From Alphaproteobacteria bacterium (GTDB taxonomy: Bacteria; Pseudomonadota; Alphaproteobacteria; Rs-D84), in NCBI GenBank assembly GCA_017409215.1, contig JAFQTD010000023.1, forward strand, positions 92,517 through 156,516: 64,000 nucleotides of DNA. Reading direction: 5' to 3'. Of this stretch, positions 51,415-60,322 are shown piece by piece. The notes under the pieces are model-generated. The model saw only the letters and a program-made list of their open reading frames with translations. It was not told the origin of the DNA and did no database searches. The stretch's first letter is position 1. Each line of letters begins with the position of its first letter. The position numbers and the translations under genes are program-made.

Positions 51415-52179
51415 ATGTTCAAATTGTTCAAAAAAACACAAAAAAAATCAGTGACAGAAACTGAAACAAAAATACCACAGCACATCGCATTTATTTGTGA
51501 TGGCAATCGTCGTTGGGCCGAGATGCGCGGACTGCCACCACTAATGGGGCATCAGGCTGGGATTTCAAACTTTGAAAATCTGGTTGATTGGTTTATTGCA
51601 CGTGGTGTTTCGACAATCACATTCTTTTGTTTTTCCACTGAAAATTGGAATCGTTCAACCGAAGAAATAGATTTTCTGATGGAATTATTCTATACGGAAT
51701 TGACTAAAAATATGAATCACGCGTTGGAAAAGAATTTGCGTTGTCGCGTAATCGGGTCGCGCGCCAGATTGCCTGAAAAACTGGCGGCATTGTGTGATGA
51801 ACTAGAAGAAAAGACCGCAGAAAACACTGCAGGTACGGTTGTTTTCGCTGTAAACTACGGTGGTCAGGATGAAATAATTGATGCAGTAAATGCCGCAATT
51901 GATGGTGGTGAACATGTCACCAAGGAAACGTTTGAAACATATCTTGATACTGGTGATTTATTACCGATTGACCTGATGGTCAGAACCAGCAATGAAAATC
52001 GTATATCAAATTTCTTGCTATGGAAACTGGCGTATGCAGAATTGCTGTTTATCCCAGAACATTGGCCAGAATTGGTTAAAAGCGAAGAATTATGGCAATA
52101 TACACTGGACGAATTTGCGAAACGTAATCGCAGATTTGGCGGTGGCAAAAAGGCAAATTATTCAGGCAAGAAAAAATAA
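51415..52179 (+). CDS. uppS: Isoprenyl (undecaprenyl diphosphate) synthase
   Basis: A 254-residue cis-prenyltransferase making the C55 lipid carrier for peptidoglycan and surface glycans. 'HIAFICDGNRRWAEMRGL' holds the DGN Mg2+ site, 'GHQAGISNFENLVDW' the substrate helix, and 'FCFSTENWNRS' the SxxN region. 'DLMVRTSNENRISNFLLWKL' is the C-terminal signature, with R-T-S-x-E-x-R-x-S-N. The N-terminal 20 residues and the lysine-rich C-terminus are extra. It lies 35 bases after frr and 12 bases before cdsA. Confidence 0.93.
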   Translation: MFKLFKKTQKKSVTETETKIPQHIAFICDGNRRWAEMRGLPPLMGHQAGISNFENLVDWFIARGVSTITFFCFSTENWNRSTEEIDFLMELFYTELTKNMNHALEKNLRCRVIGSRARLPEKLAALCDELEEKTAENTAGTVVFAVNYGGQDEIIDAVNAAIDGGEHVTKETFETYLDTGDLLPIDLMVRTSNENRISNFLLWKLAYAELLFIPEHWPELVKSEELWQYTLDEFAKRNRRFGGGKKANYSGKKK

Positions 52180-52191
52180 GGATAATAAACG

Positions 52192-52836
52192 ATGTCAAAC
52201 ACAAAACAACGCATTATTGTTGCAGGTATAATGTCGCTGGGGGCGGTTTTAATCGGTCTGGCGGAATACTATGGTTTTCGTGCGGTACGATATGTTGGTA
52301 TGCTGATTGTACTGGCAATGATTGGTGAATATCTGATGTGTCTACGTCGTGCAGACAGTTCAACCAAGAAAGCAAACAAGACATTATTTACTATATTTTT
52401 CTTGTGGTTGATTTTGATGTTTGTGTCTATTTATTTTGTTGGTACACGTCCATGGATTATATTATTGTTGCTATTAATCATTTGTTCGGCTGACATTGGG
52501 GCATGGTTTTTTGGTCGTTTGCTGGGCGGTGACAAGATGTGGGAACGTATGTCTGCGGCCAAGACCTGGTCTGGTCAGATTGCTGGTATTATCTGTGGTA
52601 CGACTGCTGGTGTTATGTACGGTCTGATTGGTGCCGATGTATTTATGCCGCAATTGATGTGGATTGGTATTAGTGTGTCATTATTATCACAGTACGGTGA
52701 TTTGACGGCCAGCTGGATAAAACGTAAACTTGGCATCAAAGATTTTGGTACTATATTACCTGGGCATGGTGGTATTCTGGACAGATTTGATGGCTGGATT
52801 TATGCGCTGCCGTTGGTTTGGTTAATTATGTTATAA
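52192..52836 (+). CDS. cdsA: Phosphatidate cytidylyltransferase
   Basis: A 214-residue integral membrane enzyme forming CDP-diacylglycerol from phosphatidate and CTP. About six transmembrane helices are visible. The C-terminal signature 'SQYGDLTASWIKRKLGIKDF' followed by 'ILPGHGGILDRFDGW' is diagnostic and complete. It is shorter than E. coli CdsA at the N-terminus, as in many alphaproteobacteria. A dxr gene usually lies between cdsA and rseP in this order but is absent here: rseP starts 22 bases downstream. Confidence 0.93.
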   Translation: MSNTKQRIIVAGIMSLGAVLIGLAEYYGFRAVRYVGMLIVLAMIGEYLMCLRRADSSTKKANKTLFTIFFLWLILMFVSIYFVGTRPWIILLLLLIICSADIGAWFFGRLLGGDKMWERMSAAKTWSGQIAGIICGTTAGVMYGLIGADVFMPQLMWIGISVSLLSQYGDLTASWIKRKLGIKDFGTILPGHGGILDRFDGWIYALPLVWLIML

Positions 52837-52858
52837 CATTAAAAGGAAAGGGTAAATT

Positions 52859-53926
52859 ATGCAAATTTTGTTAACGATTATTGCATTATTGATTGTCTTG
52901 GGTGTTGTTGTATTTGTGCACGAATTGGGTCATTTTATGGCTGCGCGTTGGGCTGGTGTACGTGTTGATACATTCTCAATTGGTTTTGGTCCTGCGATTA
53001 TCAAGTGGCACGACAGACGTGGTACACTGTGGAAGATTGCCTGTTTACCATTGGGTGGCTATGTATCCATATACGGCCAAGAAGATATGTTCAATCGCAA
53101 AAAATATGCAGAATTGCCCGCGGACAAGAAAAAGGGGCACTATTTATCCGCCCCTGCGTGGAAGCAGTTTATAATAATTGCGGCTGGTGTATTTATGAAT
53201 TTTATGTTGGCGTGGGTGATATATACATCTCTATTTATGTTCCAACCCAGATTGGTCAGCAACACCCAGATGCCGGTAATAGGGCAGGTTGTTCAGGAAT
53301 CAGTTGCCTTTAACGCGGGTGTTCGTGCAGGCGACACAATTGTCAGAATAAATGATGAAAAAATCACAAATTGGGGTGATTTAATTCTGGCCAAGGAATT
53401 AACTGCGAACGAAGATGCGACTGTTATTGTTGTTCGTGGCAATGAATTAGTTTCTTTGACACTGTCACCATCTGAAAAATGGGGTATGGTTGCAGATGGC
53501 AGCAAGAAACTTGTTCCACAGCGACAGGGGCTGTTTCGTGCGATGTATTCTGGCGCGCGCAAGACATATTATGAATCTAAAACCCTACTTGTTGTGTTAA
53601 AGCAGATTATTACGGGCGAACGTTCGTCAAAGCAGTTGGGGTCATTTATAACAATTGCTGAATATTCAGGTATGGCGATGGCGGCTGGATTCTTTACACT
53701 GCTTAGTTTGATTGCGCTATTGTCTGTAAATCTGGGGATATTAAATTTATTACCATTGCCTGTACTGGATGGTGGCTATTTGTTAATATTGATAATCGAA
53801 GCAATCACCCGTCGTAAATTACAGGGTCGCGGTATGGAAATTGCGATAATGGTTGGTTGGCTGTTGATACTTGGTTTGTTTGTATTAACGATGTGGAATG
53901 ATTTGGTACGTGTATTTGGACTATAA
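52859..53926 (+). CDS. rseP: RIP zinc metalloprotease RseP
   Basis: A 355-residue site-2 intramembrane protease. 'VVFVHELGHFMAARWAGV' contains the H-E-x-x-H zinc site in the first transmembrane helix. A single PDZ domain sits at about residues 125-215 ('VAFNAGVRAGDTIVRIND'), and 'NLLPLPVLDGGYLL' holds the third zinc ligand in the N-x-x-P-x-P-x-LDGG motif. RseP cleaves anti-sigma factors and leftover signal peptides in the inner membrane. AAAGGAAAGGG precedes the ATG. It lies 11 bases before bamA, as part of one envelope operon. Confidence 0.95.
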   Translation: MQILLTIIALLIVLGVVVFVHELGHFMAARWAGVRVDTFSIGFGPAIIKWHDRRGTLWKIACLPLGGYVSIYGQEDMFNRKKYAELPADKKKGHYLSAPAWKQFIIIAAGVFMNFMLAWVIYTSLFMFQPRLVSNTQMPVIGQVVQESVAFNAGVRAGDTIVRINDEKITNWGDLILAKELTANEDATVIVVRGNELVSLTLSPSEKWGMVADGSKKLVPQRQGLFRAMYSGARKTYYESKTLLVVLKQIITGERSSKQLGSFITIAEYSGMAMAAGFFTLLSLIALLSVNLGILNLLPLPVLDGGYLLILIIEAITRRKLQGRGMEIAIMVGWLLILGLFVLTMWNDLVRVFGL

Positions 53927-53937
53927 ATGGATTACAA

Positions 53938-56223
53938 ATGAAGAATATAACACCTGGTATAATTTTATCGTGTTTTGTTATTAATAATCTGTTTGCAGCA
54001 ACTGTATCCAGAATAGAAGTTATTGGTAATCAGCGTATGGATTCTGAATCTATACGCATATTGGCTGGGGTACAGGCGGGGGATAACGTTGGTGAATCAA
54101 AGTCAAACCAGATTGCAAAGAAATTACAAGAAAGTGGTTATTTTTCAAAAATCAAAGTTCAAATGAATGGTAATACGTTAAAAATTAACGTCCAAGAATC
54201 CCCGATAATAAATATGGTGACGGTCGAAGGTAATGACGAAGTTTCAACAGAAGACCTTAAAAAAGAAATCAAGACCAAGGAACGTACTTCGTATAACGCG
54301 GCAACAATTGGTTCTGACGTTCAGCGTATGTTGACGATATATCAAAGACAGGGTTTTTTTGGAACCAAGATAGAGCCACAAAAAATTGAATTACCAGACA
54401 ATCGTGTAAATGTGGTCTATGAAATTACCGAAGGGCATCCGACATGGATATCGGACATAGATTTTTCTGGGAACAAGGTATTCAGTGATAATACACTACG
54501 TGGTGAAATCTTATCACGCGAACACGCGTGGTGGCGTTTTATGACCCAGTTTGACACATTTGACGAAGACAGAATCCAATACGATGGTCAAATGTTGCGT
54601 CAATTTTATTTGCGCAATGGCTATGTTGACTTTACGATCAAGGATACAAATGGCACATTTACCCCCGACCGGCAATATTATTCTGTTGTCTTTAACGTTG
54701 ACGAAGGGGCACAGTATAAATTCGGCAAATTGACAATTGACAATCCATTTGATGACGTCCCAACTGATATTTTATACCAAGAATTTGACATTGAATCAGG
54801 TGACACTTACAACATTGACAAAGTTGAAGAAACAATGTCTGCCCTGCGCAGCAAGGTTGCTGACTATGGCTATGCATTTATAAACATTGAACCAATACCA
54901 ACAAAAAACGATGATAAAAAGACCATTGATTTAATATTCAAGATTCAAAAAACGAACAGAATTTACCTAAATTCAATAAACATTTTGGGCAATGTTCGCA
55001 CATTCGATACGGTGATAGAGCAAATTATTCCAATGCGTTCTGGCGACCCTTTTTCCCTGCAAACCATAGAAGAAGGTCGTCAAAAACTGATGCGCACACG
55101 TTATTTCAAAGACGTACAGATGGTTCCGACACGTGTTGCTGATTCCAATATGATGAATCTTGATATCAAGGTTGAAGAACAGCCGACTGGTGAATTATCT
55201 GGCGGTTTTGGCTGGTCGAACATAAACGGCTTTATGATTGATGCCGGCATTACCGAGAATAATTTTATGGGGCGCGGTCAAATTGTCCAGATACGTGGTT
55301 CAATTGCAGAGTATCAAAAGCAGGCATTATTTAGTTTTACAGAACCGTATTTATTTGGTCGTCAATTATCTGGTGGATTTGATGTTTCTTATACGATGTA
55401 TGACTATTCATCGTTGGGCAGTTTTGGTTATGATCGCGACAGTTTAACAATTGGTGGCCGTATGGGGTGGCGACTAACGGATCATTGGACGCAAAATGTA
55501 CGTTTAACAGCGGCCTTTGATCAGAATTATGATATTCAGGCGGCTGGTGGCTGGCAAAAAGCGAACTTGTACACGATTGGAACAAATTTCAGATATCACA
55601 ATCTGGACACAAATTTTGCACAGAACACACACACAGGTGTTGTTGCGAATCTTGGTTTGGCGTATACTGGTTTTGGTGGTTCTGAAACCTATATTCGATA
55701 CAGTGCGGATGTTATTGGTATGGTAAATTTCTGGGATGATCGTTGGCAATTACGTTCATCTTTGGATTTTGGTTATTTACAGCCTTTGGATGGCGATTAT
55801 ATTTCGCGTGTATACCGTTATTTCCTGGGTGGCGAAAGTCTGCGTGGTTTTGATGTTGCGGGTGTTGGTTCGCGCAATTGGTATCACAAGACGTATGCGC
55901 TGGGTGGCTTATGGAAGATAAACGGTTCAACACAGTTGAATTTCCCAATATTTATACCTGATGAATACCAGATAAAGGGCTTTGTGTTCTTTGATTATGG
56001 TATTTTGGGCAAGCCGCCTGCACGCGAAGACATCTATCCAAATCCACCAACCGCCCAGACCCGACCGAATTTTATTGATGATAATCTGCGTACATCTGTT
56101 GGTGTTGGCATTTATTGGAACACGCCGATGGGGCCAATGAATTTCAGTTGGGGTTGGCCGTTAAAGATGACAGACTATGATCGTGAACAAAGATTCCTGT
56201 TATCGTTTGAAACGCAGTTTTAG
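53938..56223 (+). CDS. bamA: Outer membrane protein assembly factor BamA
   Basis: A 761-residue Omp85 protein that inserts beta-barrel proteins into the outer membrane. A signal peptide (ending 'NNLFAA') is followed by five POTRA domains (from 'VSRIEVIGNQRMDSESIRIL' to about residue 410). A 16-strand barrel follows, including 'YFLGGESLRGFDVAGVGSRN', the VRGF/Y-type loop-6 motif, and a terminal 'RFLLSFETQF' ending in an aromatic residue. All expected parts are present. In most alphaproteobacteria lpxD, fabZ and lpxA follow; here they do not. Confidence 0.95.
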   Translation: MKNITPGIILSCFVINNLFAATVSRIEVIGNQRMDSESIRILAGVQAGDNVGESKSNQIAKKLQESGYFSKIKVQMNGNTLKINVQESPIINMVTVEGNDEVSTEDLKKEIKTKERTSYNAATIGSDVQRMLTIYQRQGFFGTKIEPQKIELPDNRVNVVYEITEGHPTWISDIDFSGNKVFSDNTLRGEILSREHAWWRFMTQFDTFDEDRIQYDGQMLRQFYLRNGYVDFTIKDTNGTFTPDRQYYSVVFNVDEGAQYKFGKLTIDNPFDDVPTDILYQEFDIESGDTYNIDKVEETMSALRSKVADYGYAFINIEPIPTKNDDKKTIDLIFKIQKTNRIYLNSINILGNVRTFDTVIEQIIPMRSGDPFSLQTIEEGRQKLMRTRYFKDVQMVPTRVADSNMMNLDIKVEEQPTGELSGGFGWSNINGFMIDAGITENNFMGRGQIVQIRGSIAEYQKQALFSFTEPYLFGRQLSGGFDVSYTMYDYSSLGSFGYDRDSLTIGGRMGWRLTDHWTQNVRLTAAFDQNYDIQAAGGWQKANLYTIGTNFRYHNLDTNFAQNTHTGVVANLGLAYTGFGGSETYIRYSADVIGMVNFWDDRWQLRSSLDFGYLQPLDGDYISRVYRYFLGGESLRGFDVAGVGSRNWYHKTYALGGLWKINGSTQLNFPIFIPDEYQIKGFVFFDYGILGKPPAREDIYPNPPTAQTRPNFIDDNLRTSVGVGIYWNTPMGPMNFSWGWPLKMTDYDREQRFLLSFETQF

Positions 56224-56225
56224 TC

Positions 56226-56255
56226 TTGACGATACGCGTATAAATTTTTTATAAT
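56226..56255 (+). promoter_or_regulatory. Promoter for the small lipoprotein and VirB8-like operon
   Basis: TTGACG (56226-56231), an 18-base spacer and consensus TATAAT (56250-56255). It lies directly after the bamA stop and 27 bases before the next start codon. Confidence 0.7.
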
Positions 56256-56281
56256 TCAATAAAACAAGAAAGGAGACAACC

Positions 56282-56428
56282 ATGAAAAAAGTATTCTGTG
56301 GTTTCTTGGTCGCATTATGTTTGGCGGGCTGTGGTCAGGTTTATGACCGCGAACCTGTTGGCGTTGGCTATGATGCGAACGAATTAAAGCTTAGTCCCTG
56401 TGCATGCATTATGGTCTATCAGGGCTAG
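56282..56428 (+). CDS. Small lipoprotein
   Basis: A 48-residue lipoprotein with AAAGGAG upstream. The signal MKKVFCGFLVALCLAG precedes C17 in an L-A-G-C lipobox. The mature part 'CGQVYDREPVGVGYDANELK' then 'CACIMVYQG' has three more cysteines. The size resembles VirB7-type lipoproteins, which form disulphides with VirB9 in type IV secretion systems. The VirB8-like genes that follow make that idea attractive, but it is not proven. Confidence 0.7.
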   Translation: MKKVFCGFLVALCLAGCGQVYDREPVGVGYDANELKLSPCACIMVYQG

Positions 56429-56453
56429 TTAACGATACCTGAACGGGGGGGCT

Positions 56454-57158
56454 GTGAATTATCCTGCTGATTTTGATTCACCTACATTTCCCGCAGGGCG
56501 CAGCATTGCTTCTGCGCGTGTGGTTGGTATCGTGATAATGGTTGTATTTTTTTTGATAATGGTTACAACCGGAATGTTCATTTGGACTCAAAAATCGATA
56601 AGAATACATCCTTTTTTAGTTTCTGTTAATGACATCACTGGTCAATGGAGTATTGTTGGTCATGATCACGAACAGATAACCCAGATACCTGTTGCACAGT
56701 CATTACAAGAATCCGCATTGACTAAATTCGTGCAATATTGGTTTTGGGTTTCTGCATCTGACATTGCAAATTCCGCCCGTTGGCGCGAATGTGATATGGC
56801 ATCTGATTGTGGTCTGGGTATTGAAAAGCAAGGATTTGATATCGAAGGCGACTGTGCGATATTCTGTCTGGTTGGGGCTGATTTATACTCGGATTTTACG
56901 GAAAAGATTTTGCCTGCATATAATGGTCTAAGAATGGATGGAAACACATGGATGGCTGACATGGGGTCTTTGGTGTTGACGCCGATTGGTTCCATCACGC
57001 CGGGTGGTGGCGTATGGCAGGTGCGCGTAAATGTTTTACAAAATGAACAAGATACAATAAAAATTCTTGGTTATGCGTATGTTGAAAAAGCAAACGATAA
57101 ATACCAAAAAAATTTGGGGTACTATATCAAGAAATTTGATGCATATAAATTGAACTAA
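56454..57158 (+). CDS. VirB8-like inner-membrane protein, copy 1
   Basis: A 234-residue protein starting at GTG 56454 (GGGGGG upstream). There is a short cytoplasmic N-terminus, one transmembrane helix ('VVGIVIMVVFFLIMVTTG') and a periplasmic domain opening 'IHPFLVSVNDITGQWSIVG'. The last is the VirB8 start, where the typical text is P.vv.vD..tG. A conserved 'WQVRVNVLQNE' strand lies near the end. VirB8 nucleates type IV secretion channels. It contains four cysteines in 'RECDMASDCGLGI' and 'DCAIFCLV', which is unusual. The stop and the next start share bases (TAATG). Confidence 0.6.
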   Translation: MNYPADFDSPTFPAGRSIASARVVGIVIMVVFFLIMVTTGMFIWTQKSIRIHPFLVSVNDITGQWSIVGHDHEQITQIPVAQSLQESALTKFVQYWFWVSASDIANSARWRECDMASDCGLGIEKQGFDIEGDCAIFCLVGADLYSDFTEKILPAYNGLRMDGNTWMADMGSLVLTPIGSITPGGGVWQVRVNVLQNEQDTIKILGYAYVEKANDKYQKNLGYYIKKFDAYKLN

Positions 57159-57814
57159 TGAAAAAAGTTATATATTTTTTATTGTCAATCATATTAATAC
57201 TGGCGATGGTCGGGGGGCTGTTTTTGGTGTCTGTAATTTACAACACTCCATCCAAGATAACTGTTGATGCATTCTTTTTTCAGCCACAACGTAATTACGA
57301 GAGTCGTATATCAGAACCCATAAAAATATCTGATTACACAGATGATGAATTGCGCAACAAGTTATTAGAAAAATATTTAATTGAATATTTTTATGTTATT
57401 CCTGATGTCAATAATGCTGAAACGCGTCGCACAAAACGTGGTGCATTATGGTTGGCTTCTATGCCCAAGGTCTACAATGAATGGCTTGAAACGATTGCCC
57501 CTGAAATTGTCGCAATGGCAAATAGCGGTATGTTGCGCACTGTTAAATTAATTTCTGCGCAAAAAATTCAAAGCAACAGCAAGCAAAACCCATATTGGCG
57601 TGTTGAATATGAATTAACGACGTGGGAACGCCCAAATGATTTTTTTGCTTTACCGAATAAGACGGTTGGGGTACTATTTATGCAGATACATTTTAGTCCA
57701 CACGTAATGGAAACGATGCGCACTGGTGAATCTGTCCTAGATTATCTGGAAAGCGGTAAAGACCCTGCTGCTGCATTCAGTTTCGGAATAATAGATATCG
57801 CACAGGAATTGTGA
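57158..57814 (+). CDS. VirB8-like inner-membrane protein, copy 2
   Basis: A 218-residue protein. One N-terminal transmembrane helix ('VIYFLLSIILILAMVGGLFL') is followed by a periplasmic alpha/beta domain ('LIEYFYVIPDVNNAETRR', 'YWRVEYELTTWERPN') with the size and secondary-structure order of VirB8. It is coupled to the preceding VirB8-like gene by overlapping stop and start codons. Two VirB8-like proteins side by side suggest a heteromeric assembly. The identification rests on topology and context more than on sequence motifs. Confidence 0.5.
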   Translation: MKKVIYFLLSIILILAMVGGLFLVSVIYNTPSKITVDAFFFQPQRNYESRISEPIKISDYTDDELRNKLLEKYLIEYFYVIPDVNNAETRRTKRGALWLASMPKVYNEWLETIAPEIVAMANSGMLRTVKLISAQKIQSNSKQNPYWRVEYELTTWERPNDFFALPNKTVGVLFMQIHFSPHVMETMRTGESVLDYLESGKDPAAAFSFGIIDIAQEL

Positions 57815-57828
57815 AACAGGGATTAACA

Positions 57829-58605
57829 ATGACAAAGAAAATATTATTATCTTTTATGTTGATTCTTAGTCAATTTATCGGTATTGGCTATGCCGAAGAT
57901 AGTTTTGATTTTAACGAATTTACAGAGGTATCTGACGGGGGCGATGTTGATTTAACCGCCGAAGATGTTGAATTAAATTCCGGGGCCCAGGTTGCAGGTG
58001 TTGGTGGATTTGATATTGCGGGTATTATGCTGGGGATGAGCTTTGATGACATATATGGTTTGTTTTTTCAAAACAAAGGCTTATACGCCCCCAGAAAAGA
58101 AAACAGTGTAATTTATACACTAGATAAAAATTGGAAATATAATCTGGATTATGAATGTCGTCAACAGGGGACATATATACCGGCCGAGTTAAAAAAATGT
58201 ATAAACAGTTTGGCAAAGAATCGTGGGTTGATATATGCATCTGAAATACATCTTGTGCGTGAAAATACGGGTGAAACAATTGTTGTTTATTTAACCAGCA
58301 ATGCGACAGACAATCGCGTTTGGCGTGTTGTATATAACAATGATATAAATGAAATCGAAGGCGGTCACGAAAAATTTCAACATCAGTGGAAAAACAGGGC
58401 ATTCTGGCAAAATGTTCTTGATAAATATGGTGCGCCCAACAGTGGTGACGACACATGGCTTTCCAGCACAAATTCATACGACCCAAAGATGACCGCCTTT
58501 TATGGTGCATTGGATTTACAAGACAAGGGCTTACTTGTCAAAGACAAGAACGAGAATGATATATATTCGCGTTCCACATTCAAGGCGAAACCATATGCGT
58601 TCTAA
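57829..58605 (+). CDS. Periplasmic protein of the VirB8-like operon
   Basis: A 258-residue protein with signal peptide 'ILLSFMLILSQFIGIGYAE' cleaved after GYA. ATG 57829 has AGGGA upstream. The mature N-terminus is acidic and low in complexity ('DFNEFTEVSDGGDVDLTAED'). The main domain starts at 'VGGFDIAGIMLGMSFDDIYG', a repeat-like start seen in periplasmic proteins of unknown function. Two cysteines (in 'DYECRQQG' and 'ELKKCINS') could form a disulphide. The gene overlaps yraN by 11 bases. Function unknown, probably linked to the VirB8-like pair. Confidence 0.55.
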   Translation: MTKKILLSFMLILSQFIGIGYAEDSFDFNEFTEVSDGGDVDLTAEDVELNSGAQVAGVGGFDIAGIMLGMSFDDIYGLFFQNKGLYAPRKENSVIYTLDKNWKYNLDYECRQQGTYIPAELKKCINSLAKNRGLIYASEIHLVRENTGETIVVYLTSNATDNRVWRVVYNNDINEIEGGHEKFQHQWKNRAFWQNVLDKYGAPNSGDDTWLSSTNSYDPKMTAFYGALDLQDKGLLVKDKNENDIYSRSTFKAKPYAF

Positions 58606-58945
58606 TACATCATACACCAAGGGACTATTTTCAGAATTCATTGCCCGTCAGTATTTACGCTTGCATGGTTTCAAGATATTAAAATCTCGGTACATTACAG
58701 GTCGCAACACCAATCGCGCTGAAATTGACATAATTGCCCAGCATCGCAATTTAATAGTTTTTATAGAGGTCAAAAATCGCCCCAGTGTCGGGGTTGGTTT
58801 GGACGCAATTTCGCCCGCACAAATTCGCAGATTACGTCGTGCTGCAGAAACATATCTGTCGCAACATTATTGGACTGGGGATGCGCGTTTTGATGTCATT
58901 GTTGTATGTAAATTTCGTATATATTGGCTGAAAAATTGTATATAG
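58595..58945 (+). CDS. yraN: YraN-family (UPF0102) endonuclease-like protein
   Basis: A 116-residue protein. 'GLFSEFIARQYLRLHGFKIL' is the conserved start (G..gE..A..yL...Gy.il). 'NRAEIDIIAQHRNLIVFIEV' followed by 'KNR' holds the E-I-D ... F-V-E-V-K core of the PD-(D/E)xK-like fold. The family's exact role is unsettled, with links to Holliday-junction-like DNA processing. ATG 58595 lies inside the last codons of the previous gene. In other genomes yraN usually follows rsmI, which is not here. Confidence 0.8.
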   Translation: MRSNTSYTKGLFSEFIARQYLRLHGFKILKSRYITGRNTNRAEIDIIAQHRNLIVFIEVKNRPSVGVGLDAISPAQIRRLRRAAETYLSQHYWTGDARFDVIVVCKFRIYWLKNCI

Positions 58946-59008
58946 TGATTGCATATTGGAATATTTTCTTATAAAATACCTTATGCATAAATAACAAAGG
59001 AGAACTTT

Positions 59009-59158
59009 ATGAAAAAAATTATGCTGGCATTATTTGCTGTTATGACCTTGGCGGCCTGCACAGGTTCTTATAAATCAGGCAATTGTGAATATCATTACCT
59101 GTTGCACAAGGATATTTCTATTTCAAAAATCGTTGGTAATATGACTGGCGGTTGCTAA
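59009..59158 (+). CDS. Small lipoprotein
   Basis: A 49-residue lipoprotein with AAAGGAG upstream. Its signal MKKIMLALFAVMTLAA precedes C17 in an L-A-A-C lipobox. The mature peptide 'CTGSYKSGNCEYHYLLHKDI' then 'MTGGC' is cysteine-containing and of unknown function. A TTGCAT/TATAAA promoter-like pair lies in 58949-58976, and a terminator follows directly, so it is a single-gene unit. Confidence 0.7.
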   Translation: MKKIMLALFAVMTLAACTGSYKSGNCEYHYLLHKDISISKIVGNMTGGC

Positions 59159-59160
59159 AA

Positions 59161-59186
59161 AAAATCCCCGTTTGGGGATTTTTTTA
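59161..59186 (+). terminator. Bidirectional terminator between the lipoprotein and the barrel gene
   Basis: AAAATCCCC-GTTT-GGGGATTTTTTT. It can serve both converging genes. Confidence 0.8.
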
Positions 59187-59187
59187 T

Positions 59188-60150
59188 TTAGAATTCAAAT
59201 CTAACACCTAACATCAAGTTAAAATAGAACAGATTTTTCGCCTCAAATAAATCACGATGTTTAGTTCCATCTTCATTAGATAACTTCCACTTTACATTTG
59301 GCAACAACATTGCGCGTGCGCCTAAATCTAAAAAGATATTTTCCGCAATCCCGTACGAGAAACCACCCGCCAGCATTCCCACTACATTTGAAGTGTTGTA
59401 TTCCGACAGGTAAAACTGTGTCAGATTATAATTATCTGGTTCACCATACTGTGAAAACTCTTGTTGTGCAGATAAATCACCGTATGGGTCAAAGAAATTC
59501 AATACTGTTTTTGTGTCACCATATCCAGCACCAAATCCAACGTATGGAATAAACTGTCCCATTGGTTTTTCCAAACCGTCAAAGAAGTCGTAAAAAAACA
59601 TCAGACTGATAATATCAGTTGTCACCTTTGAATTTACAGAACCGCTTTCGATAAAGGCACTGGACCACGCACCGTCTGCCAGCGACAGATTTCCTGCAAA
59701 CATTGGGGAAGAATTATATTCTGTTTCATCGATATGGTCCCACCCAATTTCCATACGCCATTGCGGACGATATGGTACTGTCCAACCAATGCTGGCCCCA
59801 GCGGCAAAAGAAAAACTATCAAAATTTTTCGTTGCAGGCAATTGTGATAAATTCCCATATCCCGCTAATTCCAGGTCTTCACACCCACCGCTAACAAAAC
59901 ATTGCCCCCATGGAACGACCTGTTCTGTATCAGGCACAACATAATAGTCAATAAAGACTGCGCCAATGTTGTTCTCGATTTTACCGGTTCCTAATGCCGC
60001 GCCACCACGTGCAGAAATAACGAATTTAGCGCCATCATCTTCATACCAACCATCGCCAATATATTGCCCTGCATATTGCCAATTAGCAAAGGCGGGCACT
60101 GTCATCAGTACAGACAACATCGATAAAATAAAAATATTTCCTTTCCTCAT
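59188..60150 (-). CDS. Outer-membrane beta-barrel protein
   Basis: A 320-residue protein with signal peptide 'IFILSMLSVLMTVPAFA'. The mature part alternates polar and aromatic residues in many strands ('AKFVISARGGAALGTG', 'PYVGFGAGYGDTKTVLNF') and ends in 'LMLGVRFEF' with a C-terminal phenylalanine, the BamA recognition signal. It resembles OmpA/Opa-like surface barrels of 8-12 strands. ATG 60150 has no ribosome site, and a TATAAT sequence ends 8 bases upstream. The messenger may therefore be leaderless, or a different start may be used. The two cysteines in 'GQCFVSGGCEDLE' probably form a loop disulphide. Confidence 0.75.
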   Translation of the reverse strand: MRKGNIFILSMLSVLMTVPAFANWQYAGQYIGDGWYEDDGAKFVISARGGAALGTGKIENNIGAVFIDYYVVPDTEQVVPWGQCFVSGGCEDLELAGYGNLSQLPATKNFDSFSFAAGASIGWTVPYRPQWRMEIGWDHIDETEYNSSPMFAGNLSLADGAWSSAFIESGSVNSKVTTDIISLMFFYDFFDGLEKPMGQFIPYVGFGAGYGDTKTVLNFFDPYGDLSAQQEFSQYGEPDNYNLTQFYLSEYNTSNVVGMLAGGFSYGIAENIFLDLGARAMLLPNVKWKLSNEDGTKHRDLFEAKNLFYFNLMLGVRFEF

Positions 60151-60212
60151 ACTTACTATTATATCACAAAAAGGCAAAGCATAAAACTAAAATATAGTCC
60201 TTTTTTCTCTAT

Positions 60213-60255
60213 AAAAAACACCCGCGATTGCGGGCAACAAAAAAAGACGACCGTA
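60213..60255 (-). repeat. 43-bp repeat with terminator, copy 1
   Basis: ATAAAAAACACCCGCGATTG CGGGCAACAAAAAAAGACGA CC is identical to the block at 62358-62400. On the minus strand GCCCGC-AATC-GCGGGT followed by T is a terminator, serving the lipoprotein gene at 60323. Confidence 0.75.
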
Positions 60256-60322
60256 TGTATTTGTTTCTTTCGATGCCGCCAAACAATACCTGGAACAGCT
60301 GATACAGATAAATCAATAATTG

